Assembly (NCBI GenBank): GCA_000151295.1
Contig: GG745362.1
Coordinates: 280,167-344,166, forward strand
DNA: 64,000 nucleotides
Reading direction: 5' to 3'
Origin: Allomyces macrogynus ATCC 38327
Lineage: Eukaryota; Blastocladiomycota; Blastocladiomycetes; Blastocladiales; Blastocladiaceae
The position numbers and the translations under genes are program-made. How positions within the stretch are numbered: position 1 is the first letter of the stretch; each line of letters opens with the position of its first letter. Positions 34,791 through 46,900 of this stretch are shown here, in pieces. The notes below the pieces were generated by a model. That model was given only the letters and a program-made list of their open reading frames with translations, was not told the origin of the DNA and did no database searches.

Positions 34791-35409
34791 CTCCCACCTG
34801 GTTCTCTGCAGCCAGAATCGATCTTCCCATTCTCCCACCCCGTCTTCAATGGGCGCATCTGCTCTGTCTTGGTGTCTCTCTCTGATCAGGGAGTGAGGAT
34901 GCTGATGGGTTGGGGGTGAGGGGTTTGCATGCCTTGACTGGGCCCAGGCAATCAAGCCTGTTTTTTCATTTCTCAGAACTGACGTTTCATCATAAGTTTC
35001 ATGGCCCTGAGATTGTGTCATTCAATTAAGCCCATTCAATAAAGGTATAAGCACATCTGGCACCCTCATGTTGGCTTGGGCTCAGACAACACACATTGTC
35101 CCTCACTGTCAGGACTGTTAGGTGACAGCCCTAACAGCTTGGGCAATGAGCACAATCATGGGGCACCAATGCATGCATACTGGACACTGCAGTGGTGGTG
35201 GCAGCAGCAGCAACTGCCACATTGAGGGGAAGGGTCAATCTGGATGAGGCACTGATGGTGAGCACCATCAGCACTGAGTTGGTGTGCATGCCCACAACAG
35301 TCAGCAGGTCATTCATGGCAGCACGGTTTGCCAGAAGAATTGAGAAGGGCAGTTAGTTGGTGGGCCGCTGATGTGGGGCTCTTCTGATAGCATTGTGGCT
35401 TGCTCGAGG

Positions 35410-35650
35410 GACGCTTAAAGGGGTTGTCCTGCCCCTGTATTATGCTCGCGTTAGTGCGAACGGCCGCGACCAGGGGTTGCGCAAGAATGCCTCGGACGGT
35501 GCCACGTAACTCGTCGTGGGTGGCGTCGACCCCAGGCTTGTACCAAGCACGAGTCCGCCAGGCATCGTTGCCGCCACATCCACAATCGCTGCGGCCGGAT
35601 CAGGCACGCTTGGCGCGAGGAGACCTTGCGCATACATGGAACGAGTTTTG
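35410..35650 (-). pseudogene. Fragment of the DHX29-like helicase gene
   Basis: On the minus strand, YAQGLLAPSVPDPAAAIVDV followed by AATMPGGLVLG matches SAHGLLTPGVPVSAPAITAV and AATMPGGLVPG of the helicase at about 44340-44480. A second piece (AFLRNPW, near 35480) matches TFLRNPRDY near 44060. The sequence between them is deleted or scrambled. It is a partial duplicate lying 8.5 kb from the parent and immediately beside the retroelement. It cannot encode a helicase. Confidence 0.6.
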
Positions 35651-35975
35651 GTCAGATCAGAGCGTCTGAAGCGTGCGCGGAACTGTCCAGCAAGCCCAAC
35701 TGGCTGTACTAGCAGGATCCAGAATGCCCGGAAAACATGGCACTGCTGGCGCATCTCTACGAGCTTCCTCTCGTCGATTCCATGGCACGCAACTACGAGC
35801 AAACACAATTGCAATAGGATCGCTGTCAATTTAGAGTCTCGCAGGTACTGTTGTTCCCTGTTTCCTTCTGCTGGTCGCAAAAAAACGACCGTGGCATCAC
35901 TCGCGCAGATGATGCAGCAGCGTCCGCTTTCTGCATCAGAACAACGATAAATGGCGTCGGCGCCCCCTGGCCAGT

Positions 35976-36227
35976 TTGGCGTCGGAGATTCGACTGTGCT
36001 GCCAGCTCCTGGATTACGAACGACCGTACCTCACCATTCCTGAAATTAACCCGTCCAAGCTTGCCCACCGGCCGGTTTGCTCCAGTGTGGCGTTATTTGA
36101 GAAGGCGCGTGGTGTTGAGAATGATGCTGCGCGCGCTCAGGCCATCAGAATGCTGCATGCCTGTAATCATGCCCGCAACCAGGCGGCAGATTTCCACGAC
36201 TTAGTGAAGTGCCTATTCCATTCCTGA
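35976..36227 (+). other. Open, protein-like stretch of unknown nature
   Basis: A frame without ATG reads EIRLCCQLLDYERPYLTIPE and continues with Arg/Ala-rich helical sequence to a TGA at 36225. It looks like an exon by codon use, but no start, splice partner or family was recognised. It may be the remainder of a gene broken by the rearrangements in this gap. Confidence 0.25.
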
Positions 36228-36296
36228 TTTATCCTCAAGTCGCATCTCAAGTCCTTCTCGTTCCTTCTCCATCCAGTCCCCCACATCGATCGATTC

Positions 36297-39200
36297 CTAC
36301 CCCGCCATCGACCCCGACCGAAGCGTTACTTGCGGCCGGCGGTTTGCCACCGACTGGTCTGCTGCCGTCGTATTTCCCGAATGTGATCCACTCCCGGCAC
36401 CCGACCCGTGCGACGCACTCCCCGTCGTAATCGCGTTCACGGCCTTGAACGTGGTCTCAATGTCGTGGATCCACCGGTCGGCATCGGTTGCGTCCTTGGC
36501 CTGCACGAGGTAGCTCGACCCGCCGACGCGCAAGATGAAGCAGTCGGGCGCACTGTCGGTGGGGGACGCATATACCTTGGCCGTGTATGCCTGGCTGCCC
36601 TTGGCCGGCTAGATGCGTGTGGCCATCGAGTGGGTGAGGAGCGATTCGAGGGTGCGACGGCCGGAAAACATCACAACATACCGAACTACACGGCGTGAGT
36701 TGGAGCGACGGGAGCGGGTGGTGGAAGAGGACCACGTCGACCTCGGTCCACTTCCGGAACACCCCGCCCATTTGTTTGATCGCAAACCGCTGGCCGACAC
36801 GCGCTTCCTGTTGCGGGGAATGCCCATGGTCAGAAAATGACCGAAAAAGATTGGAACTGATTCGAGCCGTACCAATCCGCACAGCACGCCCTCCTCGCCC
36901 TTGTCGCTCTTGGCCATGTCGTTCCGCAAACTCCCGGCCCTGCGGTTCAGCTTGGCCAACGAAGGCGGCTCAAACTTGGGGTGAGCGTCCGCGCCGTCCG
37001 CGCCAGCAAGCAACACCTCCAAGATCGGCCGCCACACGAGCAAACCGAGCACTCCGCCAAGCGCGAGCAGGATGCACACGCACTTGATAACAAATTGCGC
37101 GCGGAAATTGATCGGAAGCACCGCGACCGGGACCACGACAATGCACGCGAGCAGAATGTTGTAGGCGGCAAGCGCAATGTACTTGGACTCGTTGTAGGTC
37201 GTGCCGACGTTGCGGATCTTGAAGGACAGCCAGCAGGCCACGAGCAACTGCAGCGCGTGGAAGATGGCGAGGATCGCCGTGATCGCGGTCCCGCCCGTGT
37301 CGCTGCTCGTGCTGCACAGGTACGTGTAGGTGGTCGTCGAGACGGTGGAGATGATGGGTGACGGCGCGGCAGCGCCCGTCCACGCGCCTAAAAGAACAAG
37401 GTCGACGGCAGCCATGGCCAGCACGCCGCCGAGCAACCGCGAGTCCTTCAAATTGAACTGCATCTGGTACCGGTTTCTGCGGCAGGGGTGAACGTGAGTG
37501 GGAAGCGGCAGCAATGCAGTTTTGTTGGCATCACACCCGTACCCAAATATCAAATAAATGCGCATGGTTTTGACAATAATGCTGCCGAGAATCGTGCACA
37601 TGCCGAGCGCGAGCAACCAAATCCGCACCGCGCACATGCCCGTGATCGTGGGCGACGCGATTTCGAGCGCCACGGATGCGGTCACGACAAATACGCCAAG
37701 CGCAATCAGCTGCATGAACCGGGGCGACTGAGCTTTGACGGTCGCGATGCCAGCATAGCGGGAGAGGAGATGGAACGTCGGGAGCGTCGCGGCAAAGAAG
37801 AGCCCGCATAAGACGACAACGAAAATCGGGAGCACTTCACTCGAGGCCATGTCGTCGAGTGTCATGACTACAGTGGAGAAAGAGAATCAGAACAATGGGA
37901 TTCGAGCTGGAGAACGATGGGGTGGAACCCTACTGTAGTTAGCTGGTGGCGCTGGAATCCACGCCGTCCACAGATTGCGGTTCGACGCGATCCACTTGCA
38001 CGCCGTAGTCTCCGTGACGCCCGTCGTCGCGTAGTCGTTGAGCAAGAAATTGATGTCATGGTCCTTGAGGCTAAACTGCTTGAAGAACATGGACACGTGC
38101 GGCGCGGTTAAGCGCAGACTCGTCGTCGAAATCTTCATGAGCAGCTCCGATGAAGTGTCACAAACCAGCTCATTGGACGACGCGCCGACGCGCGAGGCAC
38201 TGAACTGAGAGAAGCAAGTCGAGTTGTACTCGGGCAGCGACACGACCGAGAGCGAGAGCGTCGACGGCAGGATCTCGGGCTTCCAGTAGTAGAAGATGCA
38301 CAAGTAGCTGTTTTGGTTGGCGCACCGTGTGACAGTACTCGCGAAATCGGCGCCGAGGTAGACGACGACGAGCTTTAGGCCGAGCGTGATGATGCGCTGC
38401 TCATTTTCGCCCATATTGTAACTCGGGTCGACGTGCTTGCACAGTTCACACATGCACATCAGACGCGGGGTCACGAGGGTGAAGAACAGAAAGGCGGCGC
38501 ACCCAATATTCCCGGCAGCCTGACGGGTTGGCCTGGCACTGCGGCGGGACAAACATGCCGTTCGAGCAGAACGAGTAGGTCGTCGAGTCGCACAGCCACG
38601 ACCCGTCGGCCTTGCGCGCAGGCGTCGTCGTGCCGTACGCCGGCAAGTACTGCAGCACCGAGTTCATCGTGTAGGACCGCCACGAATCAAAAATGAGCGT
38701 CGGGTAGGCATTGGCTATCGCCGTGTTGATGTACCACGAAATCTTGGCCGCGTAGCCAATCATGCCTGAGTCCTCGACAAGACCCTGCTGCACGATAAAC
38801 TGCTGGTAGAGAGCCGCTTTCGAGTTGGGCCACAGTTCGAGGTTGGCGTGGACCCGACCTGACGCGACGCGCGAGAAAGTGCCACTATAATCGCCGTCGT
38901 ACTCGAGAACGGTGACGTTCACGCCCATCACATCTTGCAGCAGCGTCGCAGCAATGTAGGTACTGTCGCAGGAGGAGCAGCGCAGGTTTAGTCACGCGTT
39001 GGTCCATTGTTCTCGGACAGAACGCAAACGTAGTTTCCTCAAATTGGCACTGCACAATCGGCACGTCGAGAAGAAAGACGCCAGTCAGTTCTTCGACAGC
39101 CCTTTTGTTTCAGTCCAGCAAACCCCGCACCTTGACCACGCATCGGCCTCGATCACGATATACGCGGGCACCTGCTTGATCGTGCTCGTGCCAGCAGCAG

Positions 39201-39384
39201 TCCCCACCCAGCCGAGCGATGCAACGGACGACGGCGGCAAACATTGCGGGGTTTCACGACGCACACCCAGCGCGTGAACAACGTTGCTGATGGAAAGAAT
39301 CAGAATCGCGAGAAAGATGGCTGTGCTGAGCCCCTCGTGGCGATCCCAGGGCGACCAGAGTTGCCGCAACTTCTGAGAACCCAT
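36297..39384 (-). CDS. G4: chimeric OpuAC-7TM-PH receptor (5' part from G2)
   Basis: G4 has the same architecture as G2 and G3. From the start (39384) to 37277 it is virtually identical to G2, covering signal peptide, ectodomain, TM1-TM4 and the TTTYTYLCS loop. One Leu-to-Phe change lies in TM1. From 37276 to the stop at 36297 it is its own sequence: TM5-TM7, a basic loop (RAGSLRNDMAKSDKGEEGVL), the first PH half (RFAIKQMGGVFRKWTEVDVV) and the second PH half (ADRWIHDIETTFKAVNA). The reading frame is preserved across the junction, so the chimera could be functional. The ectodomain, and thus probably the ligand, equals that of G2, while the intracellular side differs. Confidence 0.78.
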
Positions 39385-41185
39385 TGCAACTTGGTGTTGG
39401 AAGCAAGACGAGAGTGCTGCGAACTGGTGTGGTTGCCGAGTTGCAGAGCAAGCAAGGCGGACAAGAGCCAGTCCAGCACCGTGCGAGGCTGCGAGCAATT
39501 TTGCGTTCAGTAATTTCGAGGTCCGTCGAGTGGACAGGTGTGATTGAACCAATGAAATTGCAGCATGAGCAGCTTCATTGAATGTGCGACAGGTACGGTC
39601 GAACCACCCCCAACACAAACGACTTTATCACACACCCTCATCAGTGATCAGTGGTGCACGCCAAGTCTGAGTCGCAGCTGGGGCTTGGATCAAGCCGTTG
39701 CAGTTTTTGGCTGCTTTATGTAGGTCGGTTAAAAAGCTCACGAGGTCGACGTGACGCACGGAATAGTGGTCTCCTTCAAAGGCACCACGTATTGTTGTCC
39801 ATTTGTCGATCACTTGTGAACTGATGCTGGCTGCCGGAACGAGGTCCAACAAACATCATCAAAAGCGCAATCCGCAGTTTCGGTCCGGGACAGATCACAG
39901 ATGTCACTGTGCTCGTCACGACCTCAACTCCCACGACTGTGGCTGCGTGTCGACCATGAATTCAGAACCTCGACCTCTTTCGGCAAATGGTTTACGTTGA
40001 GACCGCATTTTTTGAGTCGTTTCGACATTCAGCTGGATTTCCACATCCTCGACACACGTCGGCAATGCTTTACTCCCTGAAGATCACGTCCCTACTCACT
40101 TCCTTCACCAAATACACACTCTCCAGTCACATCTCCAGATTTTTCCACTCCTTCTCCGCCCAACCAGTCCCCAGCACCCATCCTAACCCACCATCCCCGG
40201 CCTCTGCGGTCCAGGCTGCCGCTGGCTTGCGACCGACTGGTCCGGCGCGGCCGACACCGTGGCGGACGCCGCTGCGCTGTTGCCGCTCGATGCGCGCGAC
40301 ACGGATCCCGTCGTGCTCGCATTCACGGCCTTGAACGTAGTCTCAATGTCCTGCACCCACCGTTCGGCATCGGTCGCGTCCTTGGCCTGCACGAGGTAGC
40401 TCGATCCGCCAACGCGCAGAATGAAGCAGTCGGTCGCGCCGTCGGCGACGGACGCGTAGACTTTGAACATGTAGGCTTGGCCGCCCCTGAGCTAGATGCG
40501 AGCAAATGGGTGAGTGACAAACGAGGCAGGTGTGATTGTTGGAAATCCACGCCGTACCGAGCCACACGGCATGATTTGGAGCGACGGAAGCGGGTGGTGG
40601 AGAAGGACAAGGTCAACCTCGGTCCATTGCCGAAAGAGCCCGCCTATTTGCTTGATTGCGAACCGCTGGCCTACGCGCGCTTCCTGAACACGAGTGGCGA
40701 TTCGAGGTCAGCATTTTGCAAGTAAAATGGGGTGCGAAGACTGAACCGTACCAAGCCGCATAGCACACCCTCCTTGCCCTTGTCGCTCTTCGCCATCGCG
40801 TTACGCATACTCGTGCTGCGATCAAGCTTGGCCGTTGACGGCGGCTCAAACGAAGCAAGAGCATCGGTGCTCACGGCACCGCTCAGCACCACTTCCAAAA
40901 TTGGCCGCCAAACGAGCAAACCGAGCACGCCGCCAAGCGCGAGCAGAATGCAAACGCATTTGATGACAAACTGCGCGCGGAAGTTGATTGGCAGGACCGC
41001 AACCGGGACCACGACAATGCACGCGAGCAAAATGTTGTAGGCCGCGAGAGCGATATACTTGGATTCGTTGTAGGTCGTGCCAACGTTGCGGATCTTGAAC
41101 GACAGCCAGCAGGCCACGAGCAACTGCAGCGCGTGGAAGATGGCGAGGATCGCCGTGATCGCGGTCCCGCCCGTGTCGCTGCTCG
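37277..41185. repeat. 3.9-kb duplicated segment, copy B (mid-G4 to mid-G5)
   Basis: This is the counterpart of 23570-27478. Immediately right of it, about 41186-41333 again follows the G2 sequence (with one difference) before turning into G5's own sequence. The junction is therefore a mosaic of G3 then G2. G4 and G5 share an identical stretch of about 230 bp around their junctions at a spacing of 3,876 bp. Confidence 0.9.
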
Positions 41186-43283
41186 TGCTGCACAGGTACG
41201 TGTAGGTGGTCGTCGAGACGGTGGAGATGATGGGTGACGGCGCGGCAGCGCCCGTCCACGCGCCTAAAAGAACAAGGTCGACGGCAACCATGGCCAGCAC
41301 GCCGCCGAGCAACCGCGAGTCCTTCAAATTGAGCGCCATTCGGCGCCGGTTCCTGTATCGGATCGCGTGGTGAGTCCATAGTAACAATACGGATTCTGTC
41401 CACATCGAGCCCTTACCCAAAGATCAAATAGATGCGCGCGGTCTTGACGATCAGACTGCCGAGAATCGTGCACATGCCGAGCGCGAGCATCCAAATCCGT
41501 GCCGCGCACACGCCCGCGACCGTCGGCGACACCAATTCGAGCGCCATGGCCACACCAACGACGAGCACGCCAAGTGAGATCAGCTGCATAAATTTGGGCG
41601 ATTGGGCCTTGACTGCAGTGACACGAGCGTAGTGTGACAGGAGATAGAACGTCGGCAGCGTCGCGACAAAGACGAGCGCGCAAAGAACCGCGATCAGGAT
41701 CGGCAGCGCTTCGTTCATGGCCATGGCGTCAAGCGTCATGACTACGTAGAAAATGAGGACGGGATGGGGTCAGGATCACGGCGTCCAGTCGTAGAAAGAG
41801 TGTTCGTCTAGGGAACGTACTGTAGTTGGCCGGCGGCGCTGGGATCCACGAGGTCCAAAGGTTGCGGTTCGCCACGATCCACTTGCACACTGTCGTCTCT
41901 GTGACACCCGTCGTCGCATAGTCGTTGAGCAGGTAGTCGATGTCGTGGTCCTTGAGGCTAAACTGCTTGAAGAACGTCGACACATGCGGCGCCGTCGTGC
42001 GCAGACTCGCAGTCGAAATCTTGATCGGAAGTTCCGGCGACCAGTCACATACCAGCGTGTTGGACGCGGCGCCGACGTGGGCCGGGTCAAACCGGGAGAA
42101 GCACGTTGAATTGTACTCGGGCAGAGCCACGACCGAAAGTGGGAGTGTCGACGGGATGATTTCGGGCTTCCAGTAATACATCAGGCACGCGTAACTGTTC
42201 TGGTTGGCGCAGCGCGTGACAGCACTGGAAAAGCCGTCGACGCCGAGGTAGACGACGACGAGTTTCAGACCAAGCGTGATGATGCGCTGCTCGCTCTCGC
42301 CGGCGTTATAGGCCGGATGGACGTGCTGGTGAATTCGCGCACGAATGTCAGTACGTTACAAGATGGCGGGCCGAAGCGGTGGGTGGTGAAGCATGAGACA
42401 ACGCACCCAAAACTCGCGACAGCTCGATGGGTTGGCCTGGCACTGCGGAGGCACAAACATGCCGTTCGAGCAGTACGAGTAGGTCGCCGAGTCGCACAGC
42501 CACGACCCGTCAGCCTTGCGCGCGGGCGTCGAGGTCCCGTACGCGGGCAGGTACTGCAGCACCGAGTTCATTGTGTAGGACCGCCACGAGTCGAAAATGA
42601 GCGTCGGATACGCGTTCGCAATCGCCGTGTTGATGTACCACGAAATCTTGCCCGCGTAGCCAATCATGCCCGAGTTCTCGACGGTGCCCTGCCGCACGAT
42701 GTACTGTTGATAGAAAATCGATTTCGAATTGGGCCACAGTTCGACGTTGGCGTGCACCTGGCCCGAGGCTACTCGTAGAAACGTGTCGGTGGGCCCGCCA
42801 TACTCGAGCACCGTCACGTTAATGCCCATCACGTTCTGCAGCAGCGTTGCGGCAATGTAGGTGCTGTCGTCGGAGGTGAGCGCGAAGTGAGCGATGCCTC
42901 ATCCACGCGCACGCAGCATCGCGACAGGCACGCGCACCTTAAGTTAGCGCTATCGTAACATTTCGAGAAGGCAAAATCACGTCAGCTTTTGCATGCCACT
43001 CCCTCAAGTCCGATCCAACGACGACGGCGCACCTCGACCATGCATCTGCCTCGAGGACAATGTCGGCGGGCGCTTGCTTGATCGTGCCCGAGCCAGTGGT
43101 GGTCCCTACCCAGCCGAGCGACGCGACCGAGGACGGCGGCAAGCATTGTGGGGTTCCACGCCGCACGCCTTGTGCGTGCACAACGGCGCAGAACTGGACG
43201 AGAGCGGTAATGACGGCTGTGCCGAGGATGACACCCAACGCGCTGGTCTTGACGCAGATTCGGCGCATGGTGGCGTGTTGCAA
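40183..43283 (-). CDS. G5: chimeric OpuAC-7TM-PH receptor (3' part from G3)
   Basis: The 5' part is unique: start MQHATMRRIC at 43283 (or the Met at 43268), a hydrophobic signal (VILGTAVITALVQFCAVVHA), an ectodomain with GINVTVLEYGGPTDTFLRVA and GQVHANVELWPNSKSIFYQQ, and TM1-TM3 with SLIVKTARIYLIFG. The 3' part from about 41185 to the stop at 40183 equals G3, giving TM5-TM7 and the PH domain (DAERWVQDIETTFKAV). The ectodomain differs from G2-G4 in the ligand-facing first lobe, so it may recognise another compound while sharing G3's cytoplasmic output. No stop was noticed in the exons. Confidence 0.78.
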
Positions 43284-43944
43284 AGCAGGCTCGTCTGTAG
43301 GCGCGCGGTCTTTGGTTTTGGGGGAGCTGGGCAGAAGATCACGGTCGGGTAGGTGGAGCTGCAGCAGGCGGCACCGCGCGGCCAGATCAGAAGCTTGCCA
43401 AGGTCAATGGCATCGAAGCGCGTCAGAGCGCGTTCGAGCGTAGTTCGATCACACCAGGGGAGGTGCAGCGTGCGTCGAGTCGTCGGATGCCCAATCAATT
43501 CATTGCGTTGGGCCTGGTGTCGGCCCGCGTGACTCGGACAGGCGCGTCTCCTGTCGAACACGCACGTTCACAAGTTGGACAGGCGCGTCTTACTCGTTCA
43601 CACGTGCGGCCGCGACCGTGTCGCGCGATGGCGTCGCCAAGTGGAGGGAACTGTTCATACCGCAAGCGGGGCGCCCCGCCACCGCGGTCCAAGAAACCAA
43701 TTCCATGCGCTGGGCTCTTGCGCGTGATGGATGTGATATCCACAATGATCTCGTTCACGTTGCGGCTGCCGCATGGACGCAACCTGGTCGAGAACGCGCC
43801 CGTGCGACCCCCCCACCACCACCACCATGCCGTAAATCGCGCAGCACGCGCGCACCGGGCCAGATTGAGTTGATTGTGTTTGCGAGGACAGACGGACCAA
43901 TGAGATAGAGTAGCAACCGAACGAATCTCTGTCACCTAGACAAA
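43284..43944. other. Intergenic region between G5 and the helicase
   Basis: It holds the G5 promoter side and the helicase 3' flank (both genes on the minus strand). No additional gene was recognised. Confidence 0.4.
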
Positions 43945-46900
43945 CTACGCATGTAGCACGCCCGTACTCGTCGTCAGCGCGCTCGTCGTCGGAGTCGGAG
44001 CAACGATCAGGTCGTGCACGGCCGCGACCACATCGGCCTTGACGTAATCGCGCGGGTTGCGCAAGAATGTTACAAACGCATCGTCCTAGAAGAATCGAGT
44101 GAATCTCTGATCTCGCAGAAGCGACCACAAAAAAAAACCGTACCAGCAGTGCATGCACCTTACGCATATGCGCCGCCGTCTTGGGCGGGACCTTGACCTT
44201 GACGAACCCATCCCGATCAAACGTGACCGCCTTGGCGACATAATTCGTCGCGAGCGGCGACCTGCACCCGATCGCAACCAAAAACAATAGCGTGTGCACG
44301 TGCTTCGCATCAAACATCTGCAGCGTGGTCGCCGTGTGGAGGCACGAAAAGTAGCAGAACCACGGACTCGCTCCAGGCACAAGACCACCAGGCATCGTCG
44401 CCGCGACAGCGGTAATCGCAGGGGCCGACACGGGCACGCCCGGTGTGAGCAGACCATGCGCCGACATGGCCGCCGTGACGGCCGCGGCCGTTTCCCCGGC
44501 AAACACGGATGACCCGTGCAGCGACGCGGACCCCCGCATCGACGTGAATCCGGACCCGGGCACGAGTTTGAGCACGTTCGGGTAACTCGCAGCGAGCAGG
44601 GCCGTGTGCACCACATCGAAGCTCGCCACAATCGGTTGCACGCGTCCCACGGGACGGGCACGAGCTGCTGCAGCTGTGCGCGCGTATTGTCGAGCACCGC
44701 CAACGCCTTGTAACTGAGCGCGTACTTGGTGCAGAACGCGCGCGCCTTGCCGGCGTTGTCGTTCTTGAGCCGGTGCTTCCATTCGCGGTAAATGGTGTAA
44801 TAACCCAGCAGGTCCGACTGGCCGTAGAGTAAGTCGCGCGGGATCGATCCGACCGTTTGCACACCACTGGACCCACCGCCGTTCCAGGACCCGCCCTCGA
44901 ACAGGTTGACGCTCGCCGACAGGTACGCGGCAATCGTGACGGCCGGATCGAGGCATCCGAAAAACGCCAAACGCAATGATCTTGCCGAGCTCCACGTCGA
45001 GTGGCATCTGGCCAAGGAACCGGCCGAGCGGCGTCAGCTGTTCCTGGTCATCGAGCGCGCGCGACGCCTGGAGCCGTGCAATCGCCGTCTTGACGCGCGA
45101 GGTCGGCGGCGGGTCGAGGAACGACTGGAACGTGGCGACAATTTTGCCAAATTTGTAATATTGATGCGCAGGCACGTTGATTCGAGCGCAATGCGGTGGA
45201 TCTCGGGCGTCTCGTAGTCAGTCATCTGTGGATCGTACAAAGAGTCAGTTCGGCTCACGTCTCGAACAGAGGCAATCCAACGACCGTACCTGGAACTCGA
45301 GTCGATGCCGCGAATACAGCGCAAAGTAAAACCCGGGCCGCACGCGCCCCGCACGCCCCATGCGCTGCCGGCAATTCGCCTTGGTAATGAACGTCTCGCG
45401 TAACCGCGTCACATGCTTCTTCGCATCGTAACTCGTCACCTTGGCCTTACTGAATCAATCACGTAGACTGCGTCCGGAATCGTGACGCCCGTCTCGGCAA
45501 TACTCGTGCTCAGCACGACCTTGCGCATCCCACGCGGCGGCGCACGGAACACGGCGCTCTGCTGCGCCGGCGAGAGCGACGAGTGAAGCGGCAACGCTTG
45601 CGCGCCCGGAATCTGGCTGAGCCGGTCGTACGCGCGCCTGATCTCGCCCATCCCGGGCAAGAACACGAGACTCGTGCCCGCATCCTCGGACTCGACGGCG
45701 GCGTCGTCCTCGTTTTCCTGCCCATCGTGCCCGTGCGTCGCACTCGCGCGGAATGCTCGAGAATGTGCCACACGAGTTTCTCAATCAGTTCGTAATTGAT
45801 GGTGGTCGGGTCCATGCGCAAAGCCGACTTGCGCATAGCCGGCGGGTAGTCGGCGAGGTATTGGACTCATCCTCGGCAAACGACTGCACCTGCTCTTCCC
45901 AGTACGTGTTCTTGCCAGACACGGCCTTGCGCTGCACGGCGTAGATCGCGCGCAGGTACTCATCCTGCGTCGGTGTGAACCGGCACCGTAAAATCACGTC
46001 CTCGAGGAACATGCGGTCGACGGGGAACGTGCGCCCGGGCACGGTCAGGAAGAACACGCCGCCGAAAAATGCCGATAACTCGGCCTCCTTCATGGTCGCC
46101 GACATGAGCACGACATTGAGGCCGTCACGCTTGTCGAGGAGCGCCTTGGGCATGACGAGTAAAAAGTCTGAGACGAGCGAGCCTTCTTGCACTTCGTCGA
46201 CAATCACTGTCGAAATGTCCGTGAGCATTGGGTCCGACTCGAGGCGGCGGAGCAAAATACCCTGTTCCACGCGATGGCACATGAATATTGGATACCCTTG
46301 GATCTCGACAAAAAATCATGTACCGTCGTACAAAATACCAACCGTGTCTTGTTCGACACCTCGGACTCGAGCTTGACTGAGTACCCGACCGTATCGCCGA
46401 CGCGCGGATCACCCCACTCGCACGCAACGCGCGCCGCAATCGACGTGGCCGAAATCCGCCGTGGCTGGCAGCAAAAGTTTTGCCCGCCCGCGCGACCGTC
46501 GGGTCGCACGTCTTCGATCTCGTCGTCCCACGCGGACTGGACTCTGGAGTCGGCGCGGTCCGCTGCCGCCTGCTCGTCCTTGAGTTCCTCGAGCAGGAAC
46601 TGCGGGGCCTGCGTCGACTTGCCGCAACCTATCAACGAGAAAACGCGTGGTCAGGACCAGGTCACGGTACAGTAGGACGAAAGTGCGACAGCGCACCAGT
46701 GTCGCCGGAAATAATAACGACGCGGTGCTTGCGCACGAGCTCGGCGATCCGGTCTTGGTACGCGGCAACCGGAAGCGCGTCGCGCTGTTTCCGCATGGCC
46801 GCGTTGCGCTGCGGCGGCCGGATCCGAGTCGCATGACCGGAACGCTGTTGTCTGGCCTGAGACGGCGTCTCCGGTCGCGAATCGGCGCTAGAGCCGGTTG

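Larger units (their letters stand above)
30510..35395 (+). mobile_element. DIRS-like (tyrosine-recombinase) retroelement, decayed
   Basis: This is a block of foreign composition. CpG dinucleotides are nearly absent over long stretches (for example none in 32401-32520), while TG and CA are abundant; host DNA on both sides is CpG-rich. In order it holds a gag-like ORF, a reverse transcriptase of DIRS type with RNase H, and a tyrosine-recombinase-like region with several stop codons. G-runs occur near 31665, 32106 and 33805. The borders are set by composition; I could not find terminal inverted repeats or a target-site duplication. It is inserted between G3 and G4 next to a helicase-gene fragment. 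TGA codons in place of probable Arg codons fit C-to-T decay of methylated CpG. Confidence 0.75.

Noticed and set aside
37277..41185. The 3.9-kb duplication as an assembly artefact
   Set aside because: Each copy is embedded in different unique sequence. At least one internal substitution (24116/37823) distinguishes them, and the junction at 41185-41333 is a mosaic that a simple mis-join would not produce. Read mapping would still be decisive.
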